Source: Platycnemis pennipes
Lineage: Eukaryota; Arthropoda; Insecta; Odonata; Platycnemididae
Reading direction: 5' to 3'
Assembly: GCA_933228895.1 (NCBI GenBank)
Contig: OW121846.1
Coordinates: 144,974,746-145,038,745, forward strand
Length of the DNA stretch: 64,000 bases
Shown: in pieces, positions 42,739 to 53,870 of the stretch
Numbering within the stretch: position 1 is the first letter of the stretch
How the letters are laid out: every line of letters starts with the position of its first letter
The notes under the pieces: model-generated
What the model was told of the DNA's origin: nothing
Database searches by the model: none
Seen by the model: the letters and a program-made list of their open reading frames with translations, nothing else
Program-made: the position numbers and the translations under genes

Positions 42739-45420
42739 TGAATGAATGAATGAATGAAATATTTATTAATGCTCTGGGGTAACCCATAAGAGCAAATACA
42801 TTATAACAAAAATGCACATTCTGCTCAAATAAACACAATTCAGAATTACACATACATAATTAACATAATAAATACAGAAATTAGACCAGTTAAACGCCAA
42901 AATATATTAATGAACGAAATTGACACAATTTAATGTCGATTATTTAAATAGAAATACAATTTCATTTTGAAGGATTGGAGGGAGGAGGAGGATTTAATGT
43001 GGAGGGGCAGCGAGTTCCAAAATCTGGAAGCCGTTATAAGGAAGGAATTAAGGTAGAGGTTGGTACGAGCATATGGAATGTGAAAAAGGCTAAGGTCGGT
43101 GCGAGTTATTCTTTGAGAAACACATGACCTAGGAGTGAAGAGGTTAAGTAGGTACTCAGGATTTCGATTGCGGAAGAGGGAGAAGAGGAAAGACCCCATG
43201 AAGTATTTCCTTCGGGAGTCAAGTGGTAGCCAATTCAGCTCAGCTGCGTACTTAGATACATGATCATCTCTGCGTAGGTCGAATATAAATCTAATACAAC
43301 TGTTAAGTAATCGCTGAAGATGCATATTAAGAGTATTTGTTAAATCACTATAGACTAATATACAGTAATCCATAATTGGAAATATAAGTGAAGTTACAAG
43401 CATAACTCTGGTAGAAAAAGGAAGATTTTTCTTATGCAACTTGAGTAAATAGAGAGTCTTATTACCTTTATTACATATTTCAAGAACATGCTGATCCCAG
43501 GACAAGGTTGATGATAGAGTAAGTCCCAGGTAACGAACAGTCTTTTTGATTTGAACAGTAGTCGAACTAACACGCAAAGGTGGAAGGCGATCATAAACAA
43601 TACTGTTTAAAAGTCTAATATTACCAAAAATGATTGCTTGCGTTTTGATTGGGTTTAACTGAAGGCAGTTGATTTTGGCCCACTCGCCGATAGAACAAAT
43701 ATCACAGTTAATTTCATCGATGTAATGTGGGAGTTCATCAAGAGGGGAATGAATGTAAATTTGTAAGTCATCCGCATAAAGCATATACTTAGAATATTTA
43801 ATACTTTTTGGCAAGTCAAGGGTGTACAACGTAAACAGAAGAGGTCCGAGGACAGAGCCTTGTGGGACACCGCATGAGACCGGAAGCCAAGAGGATAACT
43901 CGTCTCCGGGGCCCTTTACAGCTTGAGTTCTCCCGGTCAAATATGAATTAAACCAATTTAAGGCGGAGCTGGAAAGATTCAGGGATTTCAGTTTGCGTAA
44001 GAGTAATGTATGATTGACACGATTAAAGGCCTTACTAAAATCGAATAAAACCATTATTGTTACCAATTTTTTATCAGTGGCTAGACGAATATCATTTGTA
44101 ACCTTAAGAAGGGCAGTCTGGGTACTGAATCCCTTACGGAAACCCGATTGGAAAGGATCAAGTTTACCAGATGATATAAGGAAATCAGTAAGTTGAGAGT
44201 GAACAATCCTTTCCAATACTTTCGATAGAGCACTGAGAATAGAAATAGGTCTGAAGTCAGAAGAAGTAACAGGTTTCTTTACCTTTTGAAGGGGAATAAT
44301 AATTCCTTTTTTCCATGCAACTGGAAATTGACCATGTGACAAAGAATAATTAAAAATCTCAAGGATACATGGAAGCAGGACTTCAGTGGCTTTATGGACA
44401 AACAGTATTGAAATTTGATCATTACCTGGAGAGTTAGATTTAGTCTGCTTTAAGTACTTCAAAGCAACCTCCCATGTAATGTGATGAAAATAGAAATTAT
44501 TTGAATCGAAAGGGACGTGGAGATACTCTGAAGTTAAATCATCTGAAGGAGAGCTAGTAGTATCATCTGACAAGGAAATGAAATATTGATTTATTTCATC
44601 GATGGAAATTTGACTCGGGAGTGTATTTGACTGCTTGCGTATCAGTCCTAGGTTCCTGAGTTCACGCCAGGCAGTCTTTTGGTCCACGACTTGAGTGAGT
44701 TTTAGGGTGTAGTATTGACTCTTTGCTTCGGTAATGCGGGCTTTGACCAAGTTCCGAGAAACCTTGAACGCTTGAAGGTTGGCAGGCGTTCTAGTACGAT
44801 TATAGGCACGACGAAGTGTGTTACGTACCCTTATTAATTTTTGGATTTCATCATTAAACCATGGTGCTTGTATGCGCTTAGGATAGCATGTCACTAGAGG
44901 AGCTCGGACATTAATACATTTCAACAACTGTGAGTTAAAATAATTTACCTTCACATCAATGCAGTCGGACTTGAAAATCTCACTCCAGTCCATAACCGCT
45001 AAATCGTTTTGGAAATGTTGTTCGTTGAAGTTTTTAAGCCTTCGATAATTGAAGGGCTTAGGGGGAAAAGAATAAGATTTAAAACGATAGGAAATTTGGA
45101 TTAGATCATGTGCTGACAAAAAAGGAACAGGCATTTGAGAGTATGAAGTAACTTTATCAAGGTCGTCGACAATAAATAAGTCAAGTAGCGTATGACTTGT
45201 TGCCGTGTGGTGTGTCGCTGTAAAAGGAACAATGTGAAGGTTATTAGAAAAGGTAAAATTTCTAATGAACTGACTATCAAAGTTATTCTTAAGGAGATCC
45301 GCATTGAAATCTCCGACTATTACAACATTGTTATAAGTAGGAGTGAAACGAAGACATTCATTTTCAAATACACTCATATGTCCAATTTTAGGGGGACGAT
45401 AAACAACACATAATAGTTTG
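42739..45420 (-). mobile_element. 5'-truncated non-LTR retrotransposon (Jockey/CR1 type)
   Basis: On the minus strand the element begins inside the endonuclease at about 45420 and ends in a (ATTC)n tail at 42739-42760, as expected from target-primed reverse transcription with 5' truncation. It carries one long intact ORF and about 190 bp of 3' UTR. Confidence 0.92.
42930..45419 (-). CDS. Endonuclease/reverse transcriptase of the LINE, N-terminally truncated
   Basis: The frame is open from the truncation point (LLCVVYRPPK at about 45410), with the first Met at 45377 (815 codons from there). It shows the endonuclease C-terminal half with VVIVGDFNADLL and SAHDLIQISY, then the RT with SSDFRPISILSALSKVLERI, FRKGFSTQTALL, VLFDFSKAFNRVNH, GVPQGSVLGPLLF (about residues 501-513) and active site YADD (534-537). 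A YLGLTLSSTLSWDQH block and a C-terminal ELNWLPLDSRRKYF follow. No internal stop. The N-terminal part of the endonuclease, including the first catalytic residues, is missing, so the copy is dead despite the clean RT. Confidence 0.95.
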   Translation of the reverse strand, partial: KLLCVVYRPPKIGHMSVFENECLRFTPTYNNVVIVGDFNADLLKNNFDSQFIRNFTFSNNLHIVPFTATHHTATSHTLLDLFIVDDLDKVTSYSQMPVPFLSAHDLIQISYRFKSYSFPPKPFNYRRLKNFNEQHFQNDLAVMDWSEIFKSDCIDVKVNYFNSQLLKCINVRAPLVTCYPKRIQAPWFNDEIQKLIRVRNTLRRAYNRTRTPANLQAFKVSRNLVKARITEAKSQYYTLKLTQVVDQKTAWRELRNLGLIRKQSNTLPSQISIDEINQYFISLSDDTTSSPSDDLTSEYLHVPFDSNNFYFHHITWEVALKYLKQTKSNSPGNDQISILFVHKATEVLLPCILEIFNYSLSHGQFPVAWKKGIIIPLQKVKKPVTSSDFRPISILSALSKVLERIVHSQLTDFLISSGKLDPFQSGFRKGFSTQTALLKVTNDIRLATDKKLVTIMVLFDFSKAFNRVNHTLLLRKLKSLNLSSSALNWFNSYLTGRTQAVKGPGDELSSWLPVSCGVPQGSVLGPLLFTLYTLDLPKSIKYSKYMLYADDLQIYIHSPLDELPHYIDEINCDICSIGEWAKINCLQLNPIKTQAIIFGNIRLLNSIVYDRLPPLRVSSTTVQIKKTVRYLGLTLSSTLSWDQHVLEICNKGNKTLYLLKLHKKNLPFSTRVMLVTSLIFPIMDYCILVYSDLTNTLNMHLQRLLNSCIRFIFDLRRDDHVSKYAAELNWLPLDSRRKYFMGSFLFSLFRNRNPEYLLNLFTPRSCVSQRITRTDLSLFHIPYARTNLYLNSFLITASRFWNSLPLHIKSSSSLQSFKMKLYFYLNNRH

Positions 45421-45429
45421 ATAATAATA

Positions 45430-45839
45430 TGATAGAGTTTGTAAAATAAAAAGACCTCTATTTTTCCGTTTTTTGATCCGTCAATTATTTCTCGGGTTAT
45501 AGGCGTCGAAAATATGATGTTTTTAACCCTTTCAACATCTGTATGAGCAGACCTTCCGAGAATCCCCCTCCACTCCCTTCCCTTCCCCTAAAAGCAGTCA
45601 AGGACGGGAGGAAAATGACGTCAATGTTATCACAGCAGTTTTTTTGGTGGGCGTCACCTTTTGCTTATTTTAATTTTTGATTTATGAGTGAATGGTTGTG
45701 GTTAGAAGATTAATTTTTTCACTAAATTTCTTTTTTCGTTTCCATCTAACAATTTCGTGTACAAAATAGCAATTTCGGAAATAATTGACAGATTAAAAAA
45801 TTGGAAAATACGGGTCTTTTTATTTTACAAACTCTATCA
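45430..45839. mobile_element. MITE with 27-bp perfect TIRs
   Basis: TGATAGAGTTTGTAAAATAA(AAAGACC) at 45430-45456 and its exact complement at 45813-45839. The 410-bp interior includes a GC-rich segment (CCCCCTCCACTCCCTTCCCT). No coding capacity and no clear TSD. It lies directly upstream of the LINE's truncated 5' end. Confidence 0.9.
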
Positions 45840-45884
45840 GATTCGGCAATAAAAAAAATATGGTAAACGACACCAATTCCACGT

Positions 45885-46650
45885 ATTCCTTCTAATTACG
45901 TTGAATGTGTTCTGGTCACATTGTAAAATTACCCAACCTGTCCTTAATACACATTTTCGTTTAACAATACCAGAAAACGTTATAACCTTTGAGTAGAGGG
46001 CGATTATTTCCCCCTGTGCTTTGCGCCACGCAGTACTCAAGTACGGACTGCTGGGTTTCGAACCGGGACCTTCGAACAGGAAAACACTTTGAGTTTTGAC
46101 CAATGCATCTACGAAATGTTCAATCTGTTCCTAATAATCTCCAAAATACTTTTATTTATTAAGTGAGTTTTTTATATTTGAAATAGCATATACTACGATA
46201 TGAATTGCCGATGAGTATTCATTCTAAGAAATAACCAGACAAGTATGCGAGAGTGCGAGGATTGTGTGTAATTTGAAAGAAATTCTAAATATATCCGTGA
46301 TAATTTTTCCTCATTTATTACCCAATTCAGCTTGGTAGTTAACATTTATATTCTGTAAAGACGTCCAATCCGTCTTCTCTATTGCTATTGAAATCTGTAT
46401 GTGTCAGTTGTAGCGTAAGTATTTTTGCCATTTACTATACAAGCGCAGTTTTCGAGCTCATCGCACAGTCAAATAAAGTTCACCGATAATGTAAAAATAA
46501 CAATGATCGTTAACAGATATATAAATGCTGATAGCAAAATCATCTATGTTATTCATGTTATAAGATCAAATTATTTCCTACGACGAAATAAAGGCAAAAA
46601 CTGAGTATTTTGGAACGTTTTGGAAATTAAATAGACTAAGAATTATCGAC
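45885..46650. repeat. Segmental duplication, copy B
   Basis: Second copy of 41835-42285, about 4 kb away in the same orientation. It is interrupted by a SINE-like insertion (45938-46165) and has an extra approximately 110 bp near 46445-46555. Confidence 0.85.
45938..46165 (-). mobile_element. tRNA-derived SINE
   Basis: This segment is absent from duplication copy A, so it is an insertion. The minus strand has a perfect B box GGTTCGAAACC (46063-46053) and, about 35 bp upstream, the A-box-like TTGGTCAAAACTC. The body continues to about 45940. Confidence 0.6.
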
Positions 46651-47086
46651 GGTGTTAATGACAACTCTTGCTTCGAGCTGCATTTACATTTGGGTGAAAC
46701 AAAATATCCCTTGAGCTGATATGGGTGGCACTCTACCTTCCCCTTTGTATGCGAGGAGAGGAGGATAGGGGGTGAGAGGGGAAGGCAGAATTGGAAGCCT
46801 AAGGGAGGACAAGGTTTGCCTAATGTTGTCTGAGGCTGAGTGCTGGAGGATTCTAAGGCAGTGCTGTGGGATTTGAATAGCGAATGGCATGAGCGAATGG
46901 GAGGGCAGTTAAAATTGGTGAGGAGAAGAAGAGGGAAGAGAAATTTGTGCTGAGGTCTGGTGACACACATGCATCCTTGATGAGTGTATTTAATTTTTCA
47001 AAAATATTTAATGTGTGTTTTTAAAGTTGTCGCTAACAAAGTAAAATCTTACATATGAGTCAAATGTGAACTCAACTTTCCCAGTA
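46651..47086. other. ATG4 intron 3, nothing recognised
   Basis: A purine-rich stretch at 46730-46930 gives long open frames on the minus strand by composition only. No motif. Confidence 0.4.
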
Positions 47087-48289
47087 CAGTAGACTCTCAC
47101 TAATCCGGCAGATATCGGACCAGGGTACTGCCGGAATAGTGAAAACGCCGGATTACTGGAAGCTCATTAACACGATCGTCGTCCGCCGGGTGCTATCCGC
47201 TGACTGTGGACGACGATCATCGTCCAAGCTCGTAATCCATTCTCAAGGCCGTCAACGGAAGATGCCACCTCATAGCTCTTCCTTTTTCATTGTCAGTCAT
47301 TCGATAGCCCTCGGAGTGTGTGCATTTGGCGCAGCCGGAGTTGCCCACACCTAGAAGCGCCGTTACAACAATTTATTTTTTACAAGGTAAGTTTTGTTTT
47401 TTGGGCTTGTATTAGCTCTATATTTTCAGTTTTTGTGAGTTTTTTCCCATTAATTTTATGAAAATCAATATTCGTTTCGATCTCAAATACTTCGGATATA
47501 CCCACGTAATTTTTTCAATTGATTGAATCAAACTCCCCCTCCCCCCCCCCCTCCACAGCACCCCGAATTTCATTGAATGCTATAACATCTGGTTGATTTT
47601 TTCAAAATGTTTTCTTATTTTAATATACTTTATTTAACATCCTCTCAAATGTTTGTCAAGCTAATTGATTTATTATAGTGATATAAAAATTAGTTTACGA
47701 CTATATGAATCGTCATTTTTTTATTTTTTCCATTATCAAGCCTCATTTTTACAAATGCACTGTTAATATTTTTGGTGTATTTTTCTTAGTTACTTATGAA
47801 TTAAGCTTCAATGAAGCTTTCACATATATTTATTCCCGATTTTATAATTTGCTTTTGCATTGAAAATTAAGCAATTCTAGACTATTTGCAAACATCCAGA
47901 ATATACTTTGTTAAGAATTCCCAATTGATCAAAGATCTTTTTATTTCTAGTTTGTCACATAGTTCCTCTAAAAGACATGATATTTATCAACGTACGCGAT
48001 ATAAATCTAATTGATATTAACATTCATTTAGCAAATAAATTGCTGTTTTTGTGGATTTTTATTTTCTAATATCATTTATCTCTTATTTAGGGACCAGAGA
48101 AAGATATCTCAGAAATGTCAAATCATGGGTTACGTTTTTCTCTACTGGAAGTAGGTAAGTAATTTTACGGATTTTCCGGTTTCAATATTTTTCCTGCGGT
48201 ATAAACATAAATATGCCGTACTGCCGAGACAAAATTCACATTTTTAAACATTTTTTCTTTCAGAATAATTTCTGCCAACGAGGTGGCTA

Positions 48290-48900
48290 AAGCAGAAAAG
48301 TATGGAAAGGGAAGGCATTACCAGGAAAAGGGAGTGCTCACCAAACCATCCAGATTACGATTTCTTATTTACACTTGGTCTTCCGATTCTGATGTAGGCG
48401 GGCCGGACATGTCAACAATGCTGTATGGAAATTAATGGAAGGACACCTGGACTATGTGCAGTCTCTTTTCATGGATAATTACTACAAAAGTGTTGACTTG
48501 GCACACCACTTGCTTGGGCAAAGGACCTATTTTACCAGAAATCTTAGAGCTACCCGGAAGGGGAATCTACCTCACCTCATAGTGAAAAACTGAAACAGGG
48601 GGAGGTAGTGGACGTATTCAGCACCAATGGAGTCTGCGTTATGAAGTGGAAGGATAATCGGGAGGTTTTGATGATCAGCTCCGAATTCGGGGGTAACTTC
48701 GTCGATGTCAGTCGTCGGCGTTGGCGTCACTTCCAAACCGGAGGCCATTGCTCGATACAATGAGTCAATGAGTGGCATTGATCACTTTGATCAAATGATG
48801 CCATATCACCCCATTGAATATAAGACTCTAAAATGGTATAAGAAGCTTGCTATCCACATACTTCACCTCGTTTTGGTTAAGGCTGCTCTATACCTGCCTT
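48290..48900 (+). pseudogene. piggyBac transposase fragment
   Basis: The + strand shows DYVQSLFMDNYYKSVDLAHH (catalytic-domain MDN(F/Y)Y at 48471-48488), then LLGQRTYFTRNLRATRKGN. After shifts come GVCVMKWKDNREVLMISSE and KPEAIARYNESMSGIDHFDQ with KTLKWYKKLAIH (48735-48860). The order and the G(V/I)D..DQM motif are piggyBac-specific. The N-terminal third is missing and several frameshifts and stops are present. Confidence 0.85.
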
Positions 48901-49514
48901 TAAAAGGCCGTTGCAGATGCTTATGCCTGACGCGACTACGACTTTATCGTAGCAGCAGGCATCTTGGGCATTTTTTCCATTATAGAAAAAGGATTGTTTT
49001 TAGTCTTTAGTAAAATAGATTTTTTGTAGGTTTATTTGTTAGTTTATAAAAAATAGCCAAACTTTCCATTTTTTGTCTATTTTCAGCAGCTATTTGTTAA
49101 GCTTAGAATACGATACGAAGATTTTGCTTCAACTCTTTACTAAGCTTGATCCTTCATCTACCCATTCAAATAACAACTGATGATGCTGTTTCTATAGCTA
49201 GGCCATAAACCCATTAGCCATGGAGCATGTATCGCGTTTTTAAACTAGTGATGCGCGTGAGTTCCTTGCAAATATTTCTTCCTTTGGCGGCCTACCCCCA
49301 CTCCTGCTCTAAGGCGTTCCACCCCTCTTGTTTACAAAACCCCTCATGGGTTTTGTGTCTGAGCTAGCTTGTGGGTTCCCAGAGCAGTGTCAGGTTACAC
49401 CTCGGAGATAACACCCCCCCCCCCCCCTGCTGGAGGGACTAAACCGAAAATGTTCTTTCCAAGCTTTACGGAGAGTATCTGAGGAGTCGGATATGAATAC
49501 TGATTTCCACGGCG

Positions 49515-49665
49515 AATGATCATGCGAATAAAATCTTGCGCATGAAGTTCATGCGTCGTGTGACACGGAAATCTCCTCGCATGAAATTCATTCGCATGAT
49601 CATACGATCAAAATTAGCACATGTTCTAATTTTGATCGTATGATTCCTCGAATGATCACGTGATA
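49515..49665. repeat. GATCATGCGAAT / ATGATC motif array with hairpin
   Basis: GATCATGCGAAT and ATTCGCATGATC are inverted; GCATGAA and TTCATGCG recur between them. CATACGATCAAAATTAG (49601-49617) pairs perfectly with 49626-49642 across 8 bp. Probably a MITE end or core, but no TSD was found. Confidence 0.6.
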
Positions 49666-51340
49666 CGAGCGCATGACGTTCGTCTTTGTTTTATGGGGAT
49701 TCAAATTGAGCAAGTGCCAGACGAAATGCAATTATAATTGGTTTTCAGAGCTTTTCCATATACAATTAACTGGCGTGCCCATGTAGTATATAGAATCATA
49801 TGTAATTCTTATAGGTATTTTTATATAGGCATTCCCCTAGTGTAGTTCTTCAATTAATCACGTTTTGGCGAAGGTTGAGTTGAAAGTAATATATTATGTA
49901 GGTATTCTATGATTTTGATAATTCTTGTGACCAGTAGGTATAGAGCAATAAAGTATTAGAACAGAACATGAAAATTATAACTGAAAACAAAACATTGAAA
50001 TATCTCCATCGGCACTTGTCCGTTGTCTCTCATGCCATTCATGAGGATGTCACCTGTCGTAATTGTTATCACAGCTACCACGAACTGGGATAAATTAGAA
50101 CAAATAGCACGTATCTAACCTTTAAATAGTTCACTATCTATTATGATAGATATTCCTACACACTTCATGCATAATTAAACTTATTTTACCCTCATGAATT
50201 CTTGCTGAGTAATCAGGGAACGCTATATCCCTATACGGTCATGCATAACCGTAATCGTATCCATATGGATAGGATTCGCCCGTCGGAAAATGTCTTAGCG
50301 TAACAGCAAGCCAGGAGCGAATTGCAAAATGTCAATATAATGATAAACATCTATATCAAAGGTTGAATTAGGATCTCTTGTCACAGTAATTGCTTCTCTC
50401 GTCGTCGTTTCCGATGTTTCATAACCATGTCTGGTGAGATTTAGTATAGTATGAAATTTCTCCAGCGTCTTTCTTAATGAATTACGATAGGCCTCACAGT
50501 GCTATAATAACAGTTTATTTTGAATCAAGCCTAGAATGCCTTGACCTCTATCTCTCCTCTCTTCTTCTAGCTTTCTCCGGCAAAATTTAATGTCATTTTC
50601 GTGAGCCATATCTAAAGCAGAGATGAAGTGGTTTTTTTGAGACAATGACCGCAGATATTGATTGACGATTACCAAAGAACTATATCAGGGAAAATTATGC
50701 CAGAAATAAGCGATCATAGATAAAAGAATAGAATTTATATAAGGTACATGAAATAGTAAAGCAGAGGAGCGGAGATACTTTTCATAAGCCAGCCAACCAC
50801 TATGGAAAATCACTTTGATTGGACATGAGAACTATATTAGCGAAGTAGCCTTCGTAAAAACCTAATAGGAATTTTTAGGAAGAACACATTTACGTAAACT
50901 TGTTTGCAGTGTATCTGAAAAGATCCAAACCCATGTTAATTCGCATATTGCATGAGCAATGGAAAAATAACTTTGTGAATAAAACACTTATTCTGTTAGT
51001 AGATTCATCCTTCGACGTGGATTTAAATAATTCACGCACTATAACTTGGTGGATACGGAACTTATACGTTTGTTTATAGTGCAGTAGTATGTAATTTAAA
51101 ATCAAACAATGAGATACAGATTCTAGCTAATTCACTGGCACAAAGGTGACGGCGTGATGAATCATGGAACTTATATATTTTTCCATCCTTGTACTTGCCT
51201 TATTTTCTTGCATGTTGAAAAATAGGTAAGATTTTTAGTGTTCCTGCGTCCCGCTAGATATTAGTAATGATCTCTGATTCACTAGAATTGCGATTATTAG
51301 CACATGTTCGGTGAATATTAATGCCCTGCCAACACCCTGG

Positions 51341-51815
51341 GAGTGGCTTGCACGGCGCTACAACAAAATATACTCTCCTCAGGCCATGCCTTCAAGGTGG
51401 CTTGCAGGGTGCACTGTAAATGCACACAATTTCAGAAACATGAATTGTACCACGTTTTAAATCATTTACCAAAACATATACATTTCTTTTAACAAAATAT
51501 CATAAGCAAATTATAAAGTCTAGCTCTAGGAAAAAAGATGTAGGTATTCATGACTGATAGGGTTGATTTGAGAAGTTAGGTGATCGCAAGCGATCGGTGC
51601 AGGGCCCAAAAAGAATACAATTATTTTTTCTTTTTTTATAGATTTTGTTGTTATTACCCTTAAAAATGTTCGTGGCCCATTTCTATCGTAGGTTTATTAA
51701 GTAGGATAGTAGTAAGTATTCTCCTTGTTTGATAATACAGCATGGTGAATGGCTGCCACTGCCACACACCATTGCGGTGGCTTGCAGGATATTATGTAAA
51801 TGTAGGCGTTTTATG
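51341..51815. repeat. Dispersed GTGGCTTGC repeats
   Basis: AGTGGCTTGCACGGCG, AGGTGGCTTGCAGGGTGCAC and GCGGTGGCTTGCAGGATATT each precede a similar approximately 30-bp sequence (two with TGTAAATG). They are about 60 and 370 bp apart and look like copies of one short repeat. Confidence 0.55.
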
Positions 51816-53313
51816 AATACTAAACTTCTAAACCGTATTGAACCGGCATTATTTTTGACTCGATTAGATGATAACCTATTGATTTAGAGAGTGGAAATAC
51901 ATACTGTTCTATGTTTGTAATAATCTTAAGTCTTCCACTCATTCTCTGTACTGATGAAAGAGGCACAGTTGATGTGGTTGAGTTATCTACAATATGAGTT
52001 TACAATATGTTTCACCATTTCAGTTCCTGAAAAGGAGCATTCTTCGGATTCTGAAAGTTGAAACCAGGGCATAGTGTACAAGGGATTAGCATTCACAAAA
52101 GAGTTCTCGTAAAATCTAACCTGCCTACTAGTAGGTGATTCATCAGTTAGGATCTGGCAGAGAAAGACACGCTTCTACGCAATGACTGTTCGCTGTCAAG
52201 CTTACATAAGGAGGGCTCGGCATAATTCATAGGGTCCTAGGAAATGAAAAATTTTATTTGTTTATTTTAACTGCCATAAGCGTGTTATAATACGCCAAAA
52301 CATTTTCTGAAATCCGAATAACATAATTTTAAAATAGAGAAATGAAATAGGAATATTAAATGTAATTAAATAAGAAGAAACGTATCCACTCAACATTCTA
52401 TTAATATTATTTGCGACAATTCACACCATGCTGGAAAAAATACATGCACACCGTGTTCATTTAATATAAATGCCCAATAAAATTTCCCTTGACTTTCGTG
52501 TTTCATTGAGTTAAGAAATTAGAAGCCAAATCGTCATGAGCGCAATTTTTAGCTGCCTTTTGACCTAAGTGCACATTTGGTATATTTATGATACTTTGTT
52601 TCTCTCATGGTTCATTGCATTACCTATCGCAAACTCACCTCCGTGATACCGAACACCTAACTACTGCTTGTAATCGCGCTCTAAATATCTGTAGAATATT
52701 TACCATCATTGCAAATTCAAGGTGGGACGAATCATTATTTCGTAATAGAAAGTGAAACGATGCCCACGCAAGAAACAGGAAGATTTGAGACCCCTTCATT
52801 TGGTCATAGATAAGAAAGGGTCGGGTTCTAAGAATCTCGAGTGACCGCCTTCGAGATATCTCCCTTTCTTTTCAGTCATAAAAAAAACAACACTCGCGAG
52901 GGGGACCCCAGAGATGCTCTGACCGCTATCATGTTACATCTAGAGGAGGGGGAGAAGAGGTGGAGAAGGCCCCCCATTCCACTTTTTTATACCGCCACCT
53001 ATGCGGGGAATTGTAGAACTAATCCCAAAAATCCGTTACATCTGAGAAAGGGTAGAAGTGTAGAGCAGCCTTAATAGTTATTTCCTCTACCGTAAAACCC
53101 AGCCCAAAACATCACTCTACGACTTAGGCCTCTCCATGATTAGAACCCTCCTCGGTCATTCCTACTCAGAATCAGTTCATCATTCCTCCTCCAGCCTGCC
53201 CTTTGGAAATATTTTGTAAAGAATTATTGCGAAGGATTCAGCGGTCTGTAAACTGGAAGCTGCGAGATCATGGATTTCAGAAGGAATTGATGAAGGCCGT
53301 GAACTGCATGAAC

Positions 53314-53354
53314 AATTTTAAAAATCACTTTTATAAAAAGTGATTTTTAAAATT
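53314..53354. repeat. Perfect hairpin, 19-bp arms
   Basis: AATTTTAAAAATCACTTTT, loop ATA, and the exact complement. Cruciform-prone AT-rich sequence near the right end of the piggyBac-like element. Confidence 0.9.
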
Positions 53355-53870
53355 TTTTTAAACAACAATATAAGTAATAATATGTAATAAGGAAGTCCGC
53401 ACATATTTCGTCGCAAGTAACAAGAATCAATGGAAGAAACTTCGACACGGACTATCGGGGAGGGTATGCAACCACACGCAACACCCTAGTGGTGCTATCG
53501 GGTGGCGGCGGACGACGATCGTCGTCCAAAATATATTCATTTTTTAATCGTAATTTTTATTTTACGTCATTTTTGTTGATTGACTTATTGTTCTTAGTGG
53601 TAATACATTACGAAACTTTAAAAAAAAATTTCAGCCACCGGCAAAACCGTAAAAAAATAGTGCCGCATTGAACGTGTTAATAAAAACATTTAAATGCACA
53701 AAATACGTGTTTTATTGGACTTGTACAATTCCAAACTATTGTGTAATATACAAAAGAATCAACAACTAATCAAAATTGATCTATAAGAAATCAAATGTTA
53801 ATAGTACCGCACTAAAAAACTAAAAGTAAACATAACCTTCAACGTACGGTACAGTACAGTATCTGTAGCC

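Larger units (their letters stand above)
42710..45868. mobile_element. TIR pair enclosing a LINE and a MITE
   Basis: GTTTACCATATTTTTTTTAA(TGCCGAAT) at 42710-42737 pairs with 45841-45868 at 27 of 28 positions. Between them are the minus-strand LINE (42739-45420) and the MITE (45430-45839), leaving almost none of the original element. No TSD was recognised. Confidence 0.65.
49020..53480. other. Non-coding interior of the piggyBac-like element
   Basis: It includes a motif-array segment (49515-49660), three dispersed copies of GTGGCTTGCAGG..-TGTAAATG (51341, 51399, 51769), an A+T-rich body, and a perfect hairpin at 53314-53354. No genes recognised. A poly-C run lies at about 49413-49427. Confidence 0.45.
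47167..53680 (+). mobile_element. piggyBac-like element inserted in Tigger
   Basis: TTAA at 47167-47170 and 53677-53680. Termini TTAACACGATCGTCGTCC and (inward right) TTAACACGTTCAATGCGGC. Both ends carry subterminal palindromes of GGACGACGATCGTCGTCC (47209-47230 with one change; 53507-53525). A decayed + strand piggyBac transposase lies at 48290-48900. The remaining 4.4 kb (49020-53480) has no recognised gene, long for piggyBac, so more insertions are likely. Confidence 0.85.

Noticed and set aside
47535..47552. Poly-C runs (also about 49413-49427) as regulatory or G-quadruplex elements
   Set aside because: Single homopolymer runs only; no spaced G tracts and possible sequencing slippage.
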